Shown here: positions 28,879 to 38,003 of the stretch, one piece after another
Position numbering within the stretch: position 1 is the first letter of the stretch
Layout: the number at the start of each line of letters is the position of its first letter
From: Caryophanales bacterium
GTDB taxonomy: Bacteria; Bacillota_I; Bacilli_A; RFN20; CAG-449
Assembly: GCA_029006735.1 (NCBI GenBank)
Contig: JAQXGN010000062.1
Location: forward strand, 1 to 61,587
DNA length: 61,587 nucleotides
Reading direction: 5' to 3'
Position numbers and translations under genes: made by a program
Notes under the pieces: generated by a model
Told to the model about the DNA's origin: nothing
The model's input: the letters and a program-made list of their open reading frames with translations, nothing else
The model's database searches: none

Positions 28879-29467
28879 TTCATTTTCTTTGTATGGAAAA
28901 GTGATTGATGTAGATACATCAACGATAGTTGATTATTTAATTAATCAAACAGAAATGCCATTAGAGAATAATCTATATATCGCACATGATGAAAAAATGT
29001 ATGATTTACCAATTATGCGATATATTGAAAATAAATATTTTGGTCAAATGGAAATGCAAACTGGATATTGTAATGGATTTAATTCAAAATTAAATGCTTT
29101 AGAATATCATGCTTCTATTGAAATTGATATCGCTAGTAATGATTCTTGCTTAATTCTTGGTAGACAAGAAGATATAAATGATGGAAAAATATTTACTAAA
29201 GATTTACAAATTTTTAAAATGAATAAAGGTGATGCGGTAATTTTATATCCAGGAACTTTACATTTTTCGCCTTGCAAACTTTCTGATTCCGGTTTTAAAA
29301 TGGCGATATTATTACCAAAAAGGACTAATTTAGATTTACCTTATCCTTCTATTGATCAAAAATTGTTTAAAATAAATAAATGGCTTTATGCTCATGAAGA
29401 ATCAAAACAAGCTAAAAATGGAGCATATATAGGTATAATAGGAGAAAATATCGAAATTAAATATTAA
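28859..29467 (+). CDS. DUF4867-like / cupin-like protein in the sulfoquinovose operon
   Basis: Beta-rich with EYHASIEIDIA, GDAVILYPGTLHFSPC; overlaps isomerase stop by 20 nt. Confidence 0.55.
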   Translation: MKTIKDNSFSLYGKVIDVDTSTIVDYLINQTEMPLENNLYIAHDEKMYDLPIMRYIENKYFGQMEMQTGYCNGFNSKLNALEYHASIEIDIASNDSCLILGRQEDINDGKIFTKDLQIFKMNKGDAVILYPGTLHFSPCKLSDSGFKMAILLPKRTNLDLPYPSIDQKLFKINKWLYAHEESKQAKNGAYIGIIGENIEIKY

Positions 29468-29506
29468 ATCATTTACAAATTTAATGATTAGGTATATATT
29501 TTTTAT

Positions 29507-29614
29507 GTAACTTCAGGGTCAGGTGAAATTCCTAACTGGCGGTAAACCCCGCGAGCCATTATGGCAGGAACTTGTGTAATTCAAGTGGCAATAGTAAAGT
29601 CTAGATGGAAGAAG
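29507..29614 (+). promoter_or_regulatory. FMN riboswitch (RFN element)
   Basis: CTTCAGGGTCAGGTGAAATTCCTAACTGGCGGTAAACCCCGCGAGCC...AAGTCTAGATGG. Confidence 0.96.
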
Positions 29615-29640
29615 ATAGATATTTTATCTTTAATAATTGC

Positions 29641-29667
29641 ACCCTGATTTTATTTCAGGTTTTTTTA
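29641..29667 (+). terminator. FMN riboswitch expression-platform terminator
   Basis: ACCCTGA-ttttatt-TCAGGT then TTTTTT. Confidence 0.8.
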
Positions 29668-29682
29668 TTAGGAGGTAAAATT

Positions 29683-30549
29683 ATGGAAAATACTTTGAAA
29701 AAAAATCAGTTGATTCAATTAATTAGTGGTGTTACTTCAATTGTTGTATCTTTAGGATTAATTATCACTAGTTTCTTAGTCAACTTTTTTGCTAAAAAGA
29801 ACTTTGTGCCTTCTTTCGAAGGAGAAAAGTTTGCTCCAGCATGGTATATATACGTTTTATATATCGTTGGATCAATTATTTTATTAGTTGGTGCATATTT
29901 TATTTATCAATTTGTCACATCAAAAAAAGAAATTAAAAAAATTAACGTTCGACAAATGACATTAATTGCTTTTTTATCTGCAATTACAATTGTCTTATAT
30001 TATTTTGCTAAATTTAATCTTCCTTTTTTCCCACCATGGCTTGATATTCAAGTCAGTGAATTACCAGCATTAATTGGTACATTTATCTATGGTCCATGGG
30101 CAGGTTCATTAATTATCTTTATTCGTTTCGTTATCAAATTACCTGGAACTATTACTGCAGGAGTTGGAGAACTTGCAGATTTAATTTTAGGCTTAGTTTT
30201 AGTATTAGTAGCAGGAATAATTTATAAAAAACATCGTACATTAAAAGGTGCACTAGTTGCTTGTAGTGTCGCAGTTGTTTGTGCTTCTATTTGTGCTTGT
30301 TTTGTTAACTGGTTAATCTTAATTCCAGCATATGTTAAATTAGCAAACTTCCCAATGGAAGCATTAGTTGGTATGTTAAGTTACATTAAAGTTAATGGAG
30401 AAAGTGTTGTTACATTAAATAACTTCATGCTTTATTATGTATTTGTTGGTGTATTACCATTTAATATCCTTAGATATATCATTGTATTAGCATTAACTTT
30501 CTTACTTTATAAACGTACTCACTGGTTATTTGAGAAAATTGCTAAATAA
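29683..30549 (+). CDS. ribU: Riboflavin ECF transporter substrate-binding protein RibU
   Basis: Multi-TM, LDIQVSELPALIGTFIYGPWAGSLI; downstream of FMN riboswitch; start corrected from 29605. Confidence 0.9.
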   Translation: MENTLKKNQLIQLISGVTSIVVSLGLIITSFLVNFFAKKNFVPSFEGEKFAPAWYIYVLYIVGSIILLVGAYFIYQFVTSKKEIKKINVRQMTLIAFLSAITIVLYYFAKFNLPFFPPWLDIQVSELPALIGTFIYGPWAGSLIIFIRFVIKLPGTITAGVGELADLILGLVLVLVAGIIYKKHRTLKGALVACSVAVVCASICACFVNWLILIPAYVKLANFPMEALVGMLSYIKVNGESVVTLNNFMLYYVFVGVLPFNILRYIIVLALTFLLYKRTHWLFEKIAK

Positions 30550-30606
30550 TCGTTTAATATTTTATTAATATATAATATAGTATATTTAATATTGGAGGAG
30601 GTTTTT

Positions 30607-31764
30607 ATGAAGAAAAGATTTACATTTTTCATTATTACTTCATTAGCTATATTTTCTATTGTAGGTTGTAATAAAAAAGGTAATTCATCTTCTTTAAACT
30701 CAAATAGTAATAATAGTTTATCTTCTTTAACTAGTTTTGATAGTGTGTCAAGTTCAACTTCGGATATTACTAATGGTGAAAAAAAGATGTTTGAGATTCA
30801 TGCATTAGAACTAAAAAAACAATATGGAGATGCAATATTAATCAAATATGGGGATTACGAAATATTAGTCGACGCTGGTGAAAGAGATGATTATCTTACA
30901 ATTAGAAGATGCTTAGATAAATATGTGACAGATCGCAGATTGGAAATGATTATTAATACTCATCCTCATTCAGATCATGTTGGTGGTATGACTACAACTT
31001 TTCCTTTTACAAATATTGATTCTATCGATTACATTATTGATACTGGATATAATTATGGAGCACATCAAGATTTCCAAAAGAATGTTATTGATAAATATGT
31101 CGCTAAAGGAACAACTCATTTAACTGCATTAGAAGTTATTAATAATAAAATGATGAAAGATTTCAAAATCAGTGATGATTTAACATTGCATTTTATTGAT
31201 ACTGGTTTTTATGATAAAGCATCAACTGCAAATTTAAATGATACTTCAATTGCTTTATATTTTGAAATTGGTAATACTATTTTATATTTAGGTGGAGATG
31301 GTGAATCTAGTTGTGAAAACTCAATTATGAATAAAAATCCAAGATTCACAAAGTCTTCTAATCAAGTAATTTATAAAGCATCTCATCATGGTAGTAATGG
31401 GGCAAATACAAAGAGTTTTCTTTCTTATATTGATCCAGATTACGTATTTTGTAGTTCAACTTTAGCAAGTGTAAATTCTTTGCCAAGTTTTAGTGTACAT
31501 CCATATTATGGAGCGATTAGTAGAATGGCAAGTTTCACTAAAGAAGTTTATTGGAATGGCATTAATGGAACTTTACACATGCAAACAGATGGATATTCCA
31601 AATTAGAAATCGTTGGTGAAGGAAGAACATTAAATTATAAATATACTGATGAAAATGATAATGTTGTCGATGCACCAATTGAAGAAGAAAAGAATATTAC
31701 TTACTTTAATTCTAAATATTATTTAGAAGGAGTAAAAAGCGCAGGGTGGAACGATTATCGTTAA
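30607..31764 (+). CDS. Lipoprotein with ComEC-type metallo-beta-lactamase domain
   Basis: Lipobox IVGC; THPHSDHVGG, SHHGSNGA. Confidence 0.85.
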   Translation: MKKRFTFFIITSLAIFSIVGCNKKGNSSSLNSNSNNSLSSLTSFDSVSSSTSDITNGEKKMFEIHALELKKQYGDAILIKYGDYEILVDAGERDDYLTIRRCLDKYVTDRRLEMIINTHPHSDHVGGMTTTFPFTNIDSIDYIIDTGYNYGAHQDFQKNVIDKYVAKGTTHLTALEVINNKMMKDFKISDDLTLHFIDTGFYDKASTANLNDTSIALYFEIGNTILYLGGDGESSCENSIMNKNPRFTKSSNQVIYKASHHGSNGANTKSFLSYIDPDYVFCSSTLASVNSLPSFSVHPYYGAISRMASFTKEVYWNGINGTLHMQTDGYSKLEIVGEGRTLNYKYTDENDNVVDAPIEEEKNITYFNSKYYLEGVKSAGWNDYR

Positions 31765-31773
31765 TAAGTTATT

Positions 31774-31799
31774 AAAACATGGATTATATCCATGTTTTT
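31774..31799 (+). terminator. Terminator
   Basis: AAAACATGGA-ttata-TCCATGTTTT. Confidence 0.8.
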
Positions 31800-31835
31800 C
31801 TAATATATAAATAAAAAAGGGAGAGAAAAGAAAGC

Positions 31836-33458
31836 ATGAAAAAAGCAAAACTATTAACAATGTCATTAATTACACTTATTTCGTTAGGTGGATTAATTAG
31901 CTGTGGAGATAAATCTCCAGTTGAAGAAGGTAGTAGTATTAGTTCAATAAATTCAACTAATTCATCAACTCAAGATACAACTTCAGAAGTAATAGGAGAA
32001 CAAGTAAAAGAATTCGTAGTTAATTCAAGCAATGTATTTGATGTTATTAATGTCAATTTATATGGCTTTGGAATAAAAGAAAACTATTCTCATCCAGAAA
32101 ACTTTATCATTTCTGCAAAAAATGGGTTTATTCATTCAGTTGCGATTAAACAAGTAAAACGTATTCAATTAGTCGCATATATGTCTAGTTCAATAAATCC
32201 ACAAGAATATTTAAAAATTTATAACGGTAATAATGAAACTGGAAAATTAGTAAATGGAAAGAATGACTTAGGTGAAGAAGATAATCAATGTGTTTTAACT
32301 TATGAATTTGATTCTCCAACCGATGAATTCTTTATTTTGAATGATAGTGCTTCAGAAGTAAGTGTCTATTCATTAAAGGTTGAATATATTGGTGAAATAG
32401 GACAAGTTCCAGAAAAAGAATTTATTGATGATACAAAAGTTATTTCTATTTTAGAAGCTATTAATAAAGGAAAAGAATTAGCTTATCAACAAGGAACAAG
32501 TGAAGAGTATTTTATTATTGAAGGAAAAGTTTCTTCTTTAGAAGAAAAACAATTTTCAATAAGCGATGGAACTAATACTATTATTGTTTATGTTGGAAGT
32601 AAAATTGAAGATATTCATATGGAAAATAGTGTAAAGATTAAATCAAGAATCTCTAATTTCTATGGAACTATTGAATTAGTTAATATTCAAATCCTAGCGA
32701 ATGATCAAGCAACATATACAATTAACTTATCGGAAAATTGTTCTGATAATGGTAAAGTTGAATTATCTAAAACAACTTGTTCATATAATGATATTGTTCA
32801 AGTAACTATTACTCCAGATGAAGGATATAAATTATATAGTTATGCAGTTGATGGAATTCCTCAAGATCTACCTAGTGAACTTACATTCAATTTAACAATT
32901 GAAAAAAGTATTTTAATTGATGTTAAATTTGCATTAGAATCTGCTAAAAACATTGTTGAATTACGTCGAGTTACATTTGAAGAAAGTGAAGGATTCGTTG
33001 CTAATTCTTCATATAACAATCAAACACCAAGGGAAGTAGGCACAGAAGGATCTTCTTGGTCAATTGTTCAAGGTAATGTAACTTCTACTTCTGCAATCAC
33101 AACTGAAGGAACTGAAGATAAGCTTTCTTTACAAATGCGAACATATGCAAATACAGTTGTACCATATGCAGAAATGAATTATGATGTTAATAATGTTACT
33201 GAATTCTTATTTGATGCAAAATATAAATCTCGTGCTTACGATTTAAAAGTCTATGTTTCAAATGATAGTGGAGAAAATTATCGTTTAATTAACAAAATAT
33301 CATTATCTACTACAGTAAACCAATATAGAGTTGAACTTTCTGAAGAAGGCGAAAATATTCGTATAAAATTTGAAATTGAAGCTCCTGCAGGAGGAACTTA
33401 TGCAAGGGATGGTCAATTCACGATTGATAATATTATTTTTAGAGGTTTTGCTGATTAG
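31836..33458 (+). CDS. Lipoprotein with OB-fold-like and InlB-B-repeat-like segments
   Basis: Lipobox LISC; EYFIIEGKVSSLEEKQFSISDGTNTIIVYVG (OB-like); GKVELSKTTCSYNDIVQVTITPDEGYKLYSYAVDG. Confidence 0.65.
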   Translation: MKKAKLLTMSLITLISLGGLISCGDKSPVEEGSSISSINSTNSSTQDTTSEVIGEQVKEFVVNSSNVFDVINVNLYGFGIKENYSHPENFIISAKNGFIHSVAIKQVKRIQLVAYMSSSINPQEYLKIYNGNNETGKLVNGKNDLGEEDNQCVLTYEFDSPTDEFFILNDSASEVSVYSLKVEYIGEIGQVPEKEFIDDTKVISILEAINKGKELAYQQGTSEEYFIIEGKVSSLEEKQFSISDGTNTIIVYVGSKIEDIHMENSVKIKSRISNFYGTIELVNIQILANDQATYTINLSENCSDNGKVELSKTTCSYNDIVQVTITPDEGYKLYSYAVDGIPQDLPSELTFNLTIEKSILIDVKFALESAKNIVELRRVTFEESEGFVANSSYNNQTPREVGTEGSSWSIVQGNVTSTSAITTEGTEDKLSLQMRTYANTVVPYAEMNYDVNNVTEFLFDAKYKSRAYDLKVYVSNDSGENYRLINKISLSTTVNQYRVELSEEGENIRIKFEIEAPAGGTYARDGQFTIDNIIFRGFAD

Positions 33459-33494
33459 TTCACATATATAAATTGATTTATAATTCTCATAATT

Positions 33495-33528
33495 AAAACT
33501 AAGGAGAAAATCACTTCTTAGTTTTTTT
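33495..33528 (+). terminator. Terminator
   Basis: AAAACTAAG...CTTAGTTTT then Ts. Confidence 0.75.
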
Positions 33529-33599
33529 ATGAAATTATTATCATTTTTCGTATTATTTAATTGTAAATAATAAATGAGTAAATTATAATATTGACGTCA

Positions 33600-33815
33600 A
33601 TCAATGAAAAAGTGAAGTTTATTGATTTCTTTTAAGAGAGAGTAGGATGGTGGAAGCTACTTAAGAATAAATAAATATGCTACTTTGGAGATTATAGGTA
33701 GACCCTACGTAATTCTGCGATAAAGATTAATTAAGTGCGCATTACAATAGTAATGTTGAATCAGGATGGTACCGCGAGAAATCGTTCCTGGATTTATGGG
33801 TACTTTTTTTATTTT
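33600..33815 (+). promoter_or_regulatory. T-box leader of alaS
   Basis: AGAGAGTAGGATGGTGGAAGCTAC stem I, T-box AGGATGGTACCGCG, terminator-like hairpin then TTTTTTT; candidate specifier GCT (33679-33681). Confidence 0.93.
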
Positions 33816-33830
33816 ATAGGAGGTAAAAAT

Positions 33831-36437
33831 ATGAAAAAGATGACATCTTCTCAAATCCGTCAAATGTGGCTTGATTTCTTTAAATCAAAAGGTCACTATG
33901 TTGAACCAAGTGCATCATTAATTCCAAATAATGATCCAACTTTACTTTGGATTAACGCCGGCGTTGCTGCACTTAAAAAATATTTTGATGGTAGTGAAAT
34001 TTCTAAATATAGTAGAATTACTAACGCACAAAAAGCAATTAGAACTAATGATATTGAAAACGTTGGTAAAACAGCTCGTCACCATACATTTTTTGAAATG
34101 TTAGGTAATTTTAGTATTGGCGATTATTTCCGTAATGAAGTAATTCCTTGGGCTTATGAATTATTGATGAGTGAAAAGTGGTTTGATTTTCCAAAAGAAA
34201 AAATCTATATTACTCACCATACAGATGATTTAGCAACAAGAGATTTATGGATTAAATGTGGTATTGAACCATCACACTTGATTCCTTTAGATGGAAACTT
34301 TTGGGAAATTGGTAATGGTCCATGTGGTCCAGATACAGAAATTTTCTTTGATCGAGGAGAAAAATATGATCCAAATCATATCGGTATTGATTTATTAAAA
34401 AATGATATTGAAAATGATCGTTATATTGAAATTTGGAATATAGTTTTCTCTCAATATAATTCTGAAGAAGGCGTTGAAAGAAAAAATTATAAGGAATTAC
34501 CTTCTAAAAATATTGATACTGGTGCCGGTTTAGAAAGAATTACTTGTGTTATTCAAGAAGTAGAAACAAATTATGATACTGATTTATTTATGCCATATAT
34601 TGAATACACTGAAAAATTAGCTAAATTCCCTTATGATGATGAACATAAAATGCCTTATCGAGTAATCGCTGATCATATTAGAACATGTACATTTGCTCTT
34701 GCTGATGGAGCAACATTTTCTAATGAAGGAAGAGGTTATGTATTAAGAAGGATTCTTCGTAGAGCAGTTCGTTTTGGTAAAAAACTCGGAATTGAAAAGC
34801 CATTTTTAAGTGATTTAGTTCCAGTTGTTTGTGAAAATATGAAATCATTCTATCCTTATCTATTTGATAAAAAAGAAAAGATTATGAAAATGATTCTTAA
34901 AGAAGAAGAAAAATTTAATGCAACTTTAGTCGCAGGTGAATCACTATGTAAAAAAATGCTTGCTAATGTTGATTTAGTTTTATCAGGTGAAGATTGCTTT
35001 AAATTATATGATACATATGGATTTCCATATGAATTAACAGAAGAAATCGCAGAAGAAAATGGTAAAAAATGTGATAGAGCAGGATTTGATGCTCAAATGA
35101 AAGCACAAAAAGAAAGAGCAAGAGCAGCTAGAGGTGATAAAGAATCATTTAAATCACAATCTAAAGATTTAATGGAATTTGATACTCCAAGCGAATTCAT
35201 TTATGAAAATAAATGGGTAGAAGGTGTTGTTACTGGATTATTTAAAGATGGAGTTAAAGTTGATTCTATTAATGATGAAGGGGAAGTCTGCTTTGATAAA
35301 ACAAGTTTTTATGCAACAATGGGTGGACAAGTCTGTGATTTAGGTTCAATTGAAAATGATAATTGTTTTGCTGAAGTAAACGATGTTAATACTGCACCTA
35401 ATAAACAACATCTACATTCAATTAAAGTTGAATATGGTGAAATTAAAGTTGGTGATAAATTCTTATTAAAATTAGATACAGAAAGAAGAGCAGCAATTCA
35501 ACGTAATCACTCCGTATTACACTTATTACAATCTGCTTTACAAAAAGTTTTAGGCGAACATGTCCATCAAGAAGGCTCATATTGTTCAGATACAGTTGCA
35601 AGATTTGACTTTAACCATTATGAAAAAGTTTCATTTAAACAATTATGTCAAATTGAAAAAACAGTAAACGAATTCATCGCAAAAGATTATCCAGTCGTAA
35701 CTGAGGTATTACCACTTGAAGAAGCAAAGAAAAAAGGCGCTATGATGCTCTTTAATGAAAAGTATGGAGAATTTGTTAGAGTTGTTGAAATGGGTAATGT
35801 TTCAAGTGAATTCTGCGGTGGTACACATGTATCACATTTAGGTGATATTGGATTATTTACTATTTGTTATGAAGAATCAATTGCTGCAGGTATTAGAAGA
35901 ATTGAAGCAAAAACTGGTATGGCAGCATATGAATTATTAAAACAAAAAGAAATTGTTCTTAATAATGTTATGGGCTTAGTAAAATCCGGATCAATCAATG
36001 AAATTATTACACGTATTAATTCATTTAATAATGAATTATTCTTACTAAGAAAAATGAATGCTGAATTAACTCAAGAATTATCAAATTATAAATCAAAAGC
36101 AATTGAAAGTGAATTTAAGTTAATTAATGGAAAACATGTTTTATTCAAAAAAGTATCAAATATGGACAAAGAAATGTTCTCTAAATTATTTGACTCGTTA
36201 AAGACAGTTCATGAATCTTCTATTGTTATTTTAGCAAATGTTTTAGAAGATAAGATTCAATTAATTGCCTCTGTTTCAAAAGATTTAACAATGCAATATA
36301 AAGCTAGAAATATTATTAAACAAATTACATCAATTTGTGGTGGCTCTGGTGGAGGAAGACCAGAAGTTGCTCAAGGTGGAGCAAAAGATGCTTCTAAACT
36401 TGATGATGCGTTTGCAAGTATTAAAGAGGTACTTTAA
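33831..36437 (+). CDS. alaS: Alanyl-tRNA synthetase
   Basis: SSQIRQMWLDFFKSKGHYVEPSASL, GNGPCGPDTEIFFDRG, CGGTH; start corrected from 33735. Confidence 0.97.
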   Translation: MKKMTSSQIRQMWLDFFKSKGHYVEPSASLIPNNDPTLLWINAGVAALKKYFDGSEISKYSRITNAQKAIRTNDIENVGKTARHHTFFEMLGNFSIGDYFRNEVIPWAYELLMSEKWFDFPKEKIYITHHTDDLATRDLWIKCGIEPSHLIPLDGNFWEIGNGPCGPDTEIFFDRGEKYDPNHIGIDLLKNDIENDRYIEIWNIVFSQYNSEEGVERKNYKELPSKNIDTGAGLERITCVIQEVETNYDTDLFMPYIEYTEKLAKFPYDDEHKMPYRVIADHIRTCTFALADGATFSNEGRGYVLRRILRRAVRFGKKLGIEKPFLSDLVPVVCENMKSFYPYLFDKKEKIMKMILKEEEKFNATLVAGESLCKKMLANVDLVLSGEDCFKLYDTYGFPYELTEEIAEENGKKCDRAGFDAQMKAQKERARAARGDKESFKSQSKDLMEFDTPSEFIYENKWVEGVVTGLFKDGVKVDSINDEGEVCFDKTSFYATMGGQVCDLGSIENDNCFAEVNDVNTAPNKQHLHSIKVEYGEIKVGDKFLLKLDTERRAAIQRNHSVLHLLQSALQKVLGEHVHQEGSYCSDTVARFDFNHYEKVSFKQLCQIEKTVNEFIAKDYPVVTEVLPLEEAKKKGAMMLFNEKYGEFVRVVEMGNVSSEFCGGTHVSHLGDIGLFTICYEESIAAGIRRIEAKTGMAAYELLKQKEIVLNNVMGLVKSGSINEIITRINSFNNELFLLRKMNAELTQELSNYKSKAIESEFKLINGKHVLFKKVSNMDKEMFSKLFDSLKTVHESSIVILANVLEDKIQLIASVSKDLTMQYKARNIIKQITSICGGSGGGRPEVAQGGAKDASKLDDAFASIKEVL

Positions 36438-36439
36438 TT

Positions 36440-36688
36440 ATGAATGACAATAAGTTAGTCTATGTTGATGAAAATGGGAAAGAAGTAGAACTTACAATAT
36501 ACCTTTCCTATCATAGCGATACTTTTAATAAAGATTATATTTTCTTCTATGAAGATGAAAATAATGATTTATTAGTCGCAGGATGGGTTGATAAAGATGG
36601 TAATATTCATGATATTGAAACTGATGAAGAGTATAATGAATTAGATGAAGTATTAGAAGACTATCAAGACTCTCTTGAAAATAAATAG
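36440..36688 (+). CDS. DUF1292-family protein (YrzB-like)
   Basis: Acidic 82-aa protein immediately after alaS. Confidence 0.7.
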   Translation: MNDNKLVYVDENGKEVELTIYLSYHSDTFNKDYIFFYEDENNDLLVAGWVDKDGNIHDIETDEEYNELDEVLEDYQDSLENK

Positions 36689-36709
36689 TAAAAAAGAATA
36701 AATAAATTG

Positions 36710-36768
36710 ACCTGTATTTTATATTCTAAACTAGAAATTAGTTAAGAGTTTAAATACAGGTTTTTTTA
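36710..36768 (+). terminator. Terminator with long hairpin
   Basis: ACCTGTATTT...AAATACAGGT then TTTTTT. Confidence 0.7.
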
Positions 36769-36805
36769 ATAGTTCTTTTATTATTATTTAATAATATATT
36801 TAAAT

Positions 36806-37966
36806 ATGAAAGATATTTATTTAGATTCAAATAAAGTTAAAAAAGATGATTATTTCATCGCTTTAAAAGGGCGAAGAGATGATGGTAATAAATATATTCC
36901 TCAAATAATTCATAAAGGAGGAAAATTACTATATTCGGACGATATAAAAAGTCCAAATTATTATCCTCATTTAAAAGAAAATATTAATAATATTTTATTA
37001 TCATATTATCAAGTGAAAATCTCTTTTAAAATTATTGGAATTACAGGAACTAGTGGAAAATCTTCTCTAGCATTTCTTTTGTTTCAAACCATAAAAAAAA
37101 GAGGCTATAAAGTAAGATTTGTTACCACATCAACTAAATATGAAGATGCTTATTATTCATTTAGAACTACCCCAATCAATGATGAACTAGTTAGAATTCT
37201 TTTAGATGTGGAAAAAGAAAAAGTTGATTATCTTATTTTAGAAGTAAGTTCAGTTGCCTATATTGAGGGAAGAGTAAATAATATTCCTTTTTATTTAGGC
37301 ATTTTGACAAATCTAAAAAAAGATCATCTTGATTATCATCATACATTAAAAAATTATCATAAAGCAAAATTAGACTTCATATATAAATGTAAATATAAAG
37401 TATTTGGTCAAAAGATGAATCAAGAAGAAATTATTAATCAAAGTTTAAATATTTTAGGAATACAGCAATTAGAAAAAGATGAATTTAATACTTTAACTAG
37501 ATTAGAAGGAAGAGACGAAATTATGAACAAAACACCTTTAGTAATTATTGATTATGCGCATACGATTGATGAGTTTGATTATATAGTTAGTAAATATAGA
37601 AAAGTATGTTTAGGTAGATTAGTACTTGTTTTTGGAGCAGGTGGAAATAGAGATAAATCAAAAAGAATGGAAATGGGGAAAATCGCTTTAAAAAATGGTG
37701 ATATAAATATCGTTACAAATGATAATCCTCGATATGAAGATGAAAATAAGATTATTAATGATATTACTCGAGGTAGTAATCTATTTAAAATAATTAAAAA
37801 TAGAGAAGCAGCGATTAATTATGCTTTATCAATATTAGAATTAAACGATATATTATTAATCATTGGTAAAGGTAATGAACAATATATTGAATTAAAAGGA
37901 AGAAAGATACCTTTTTCAGATCATTTAGTTGTCAATAACTATTTTAAGAAAACGCATTTAGTTTAA
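36806..37966 (+). CDS. Compact MurE-like Mur ligase
   Basis: GITGTSGKSS P-loop, FRTTP, DHLDYH, YHKAK, VIIDYAHT, FGAGGNRDKSKR, DNPR. Confidence 0.8.
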   Translation: MKDIYLDSNKVKKDDYFIALKGRRDDGNKYIPQIIHKGGKLLYSDDIKSPNYYPHLKENINNILLSYYQVKISFKIIGITGTSGKSSLAFLLFQTIKKRGYKVRFVTTSTKYEDAYYSFRTTPINDELVRILLDVEKEKVDYLILEVSSVAYIEGRVNNIPFYLGILTNLKKDHLDYHHTLKNYHKAKLDFIYKCKYKVFGQKMNQEEIINQSLNILGIQQLEKDEFNTLTRLEGRDEIMNKTPLVIIDYAHTIDEFDYIVSKYRKVCLGRLVLVFGAGGNRDKSKRMEMGKIALKNGDINIVTNDNPRYEDENKIINDITRGSNLFKIIKNREAAINYALSILELNDILLIIGKGNEQYIELKGRKIPFSDHLVVNNYFKKTHLV

Positions 37967-38003
37967 TAATAATTATTAAGTATAATGCATATTTTTAAAT
38001 GAT

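Noticed and set aside
29605-29682. Supplied upstream start of the RibU ORF
   Set aside because: Lies in the FMN riboswitch and its terminator; start at 29683 has GGAGG
33735-33830. Supplied upstream start of the alaS ORF
   Set aside because: Translates the T-box/terminator region; start at 33831 has AGGAGG
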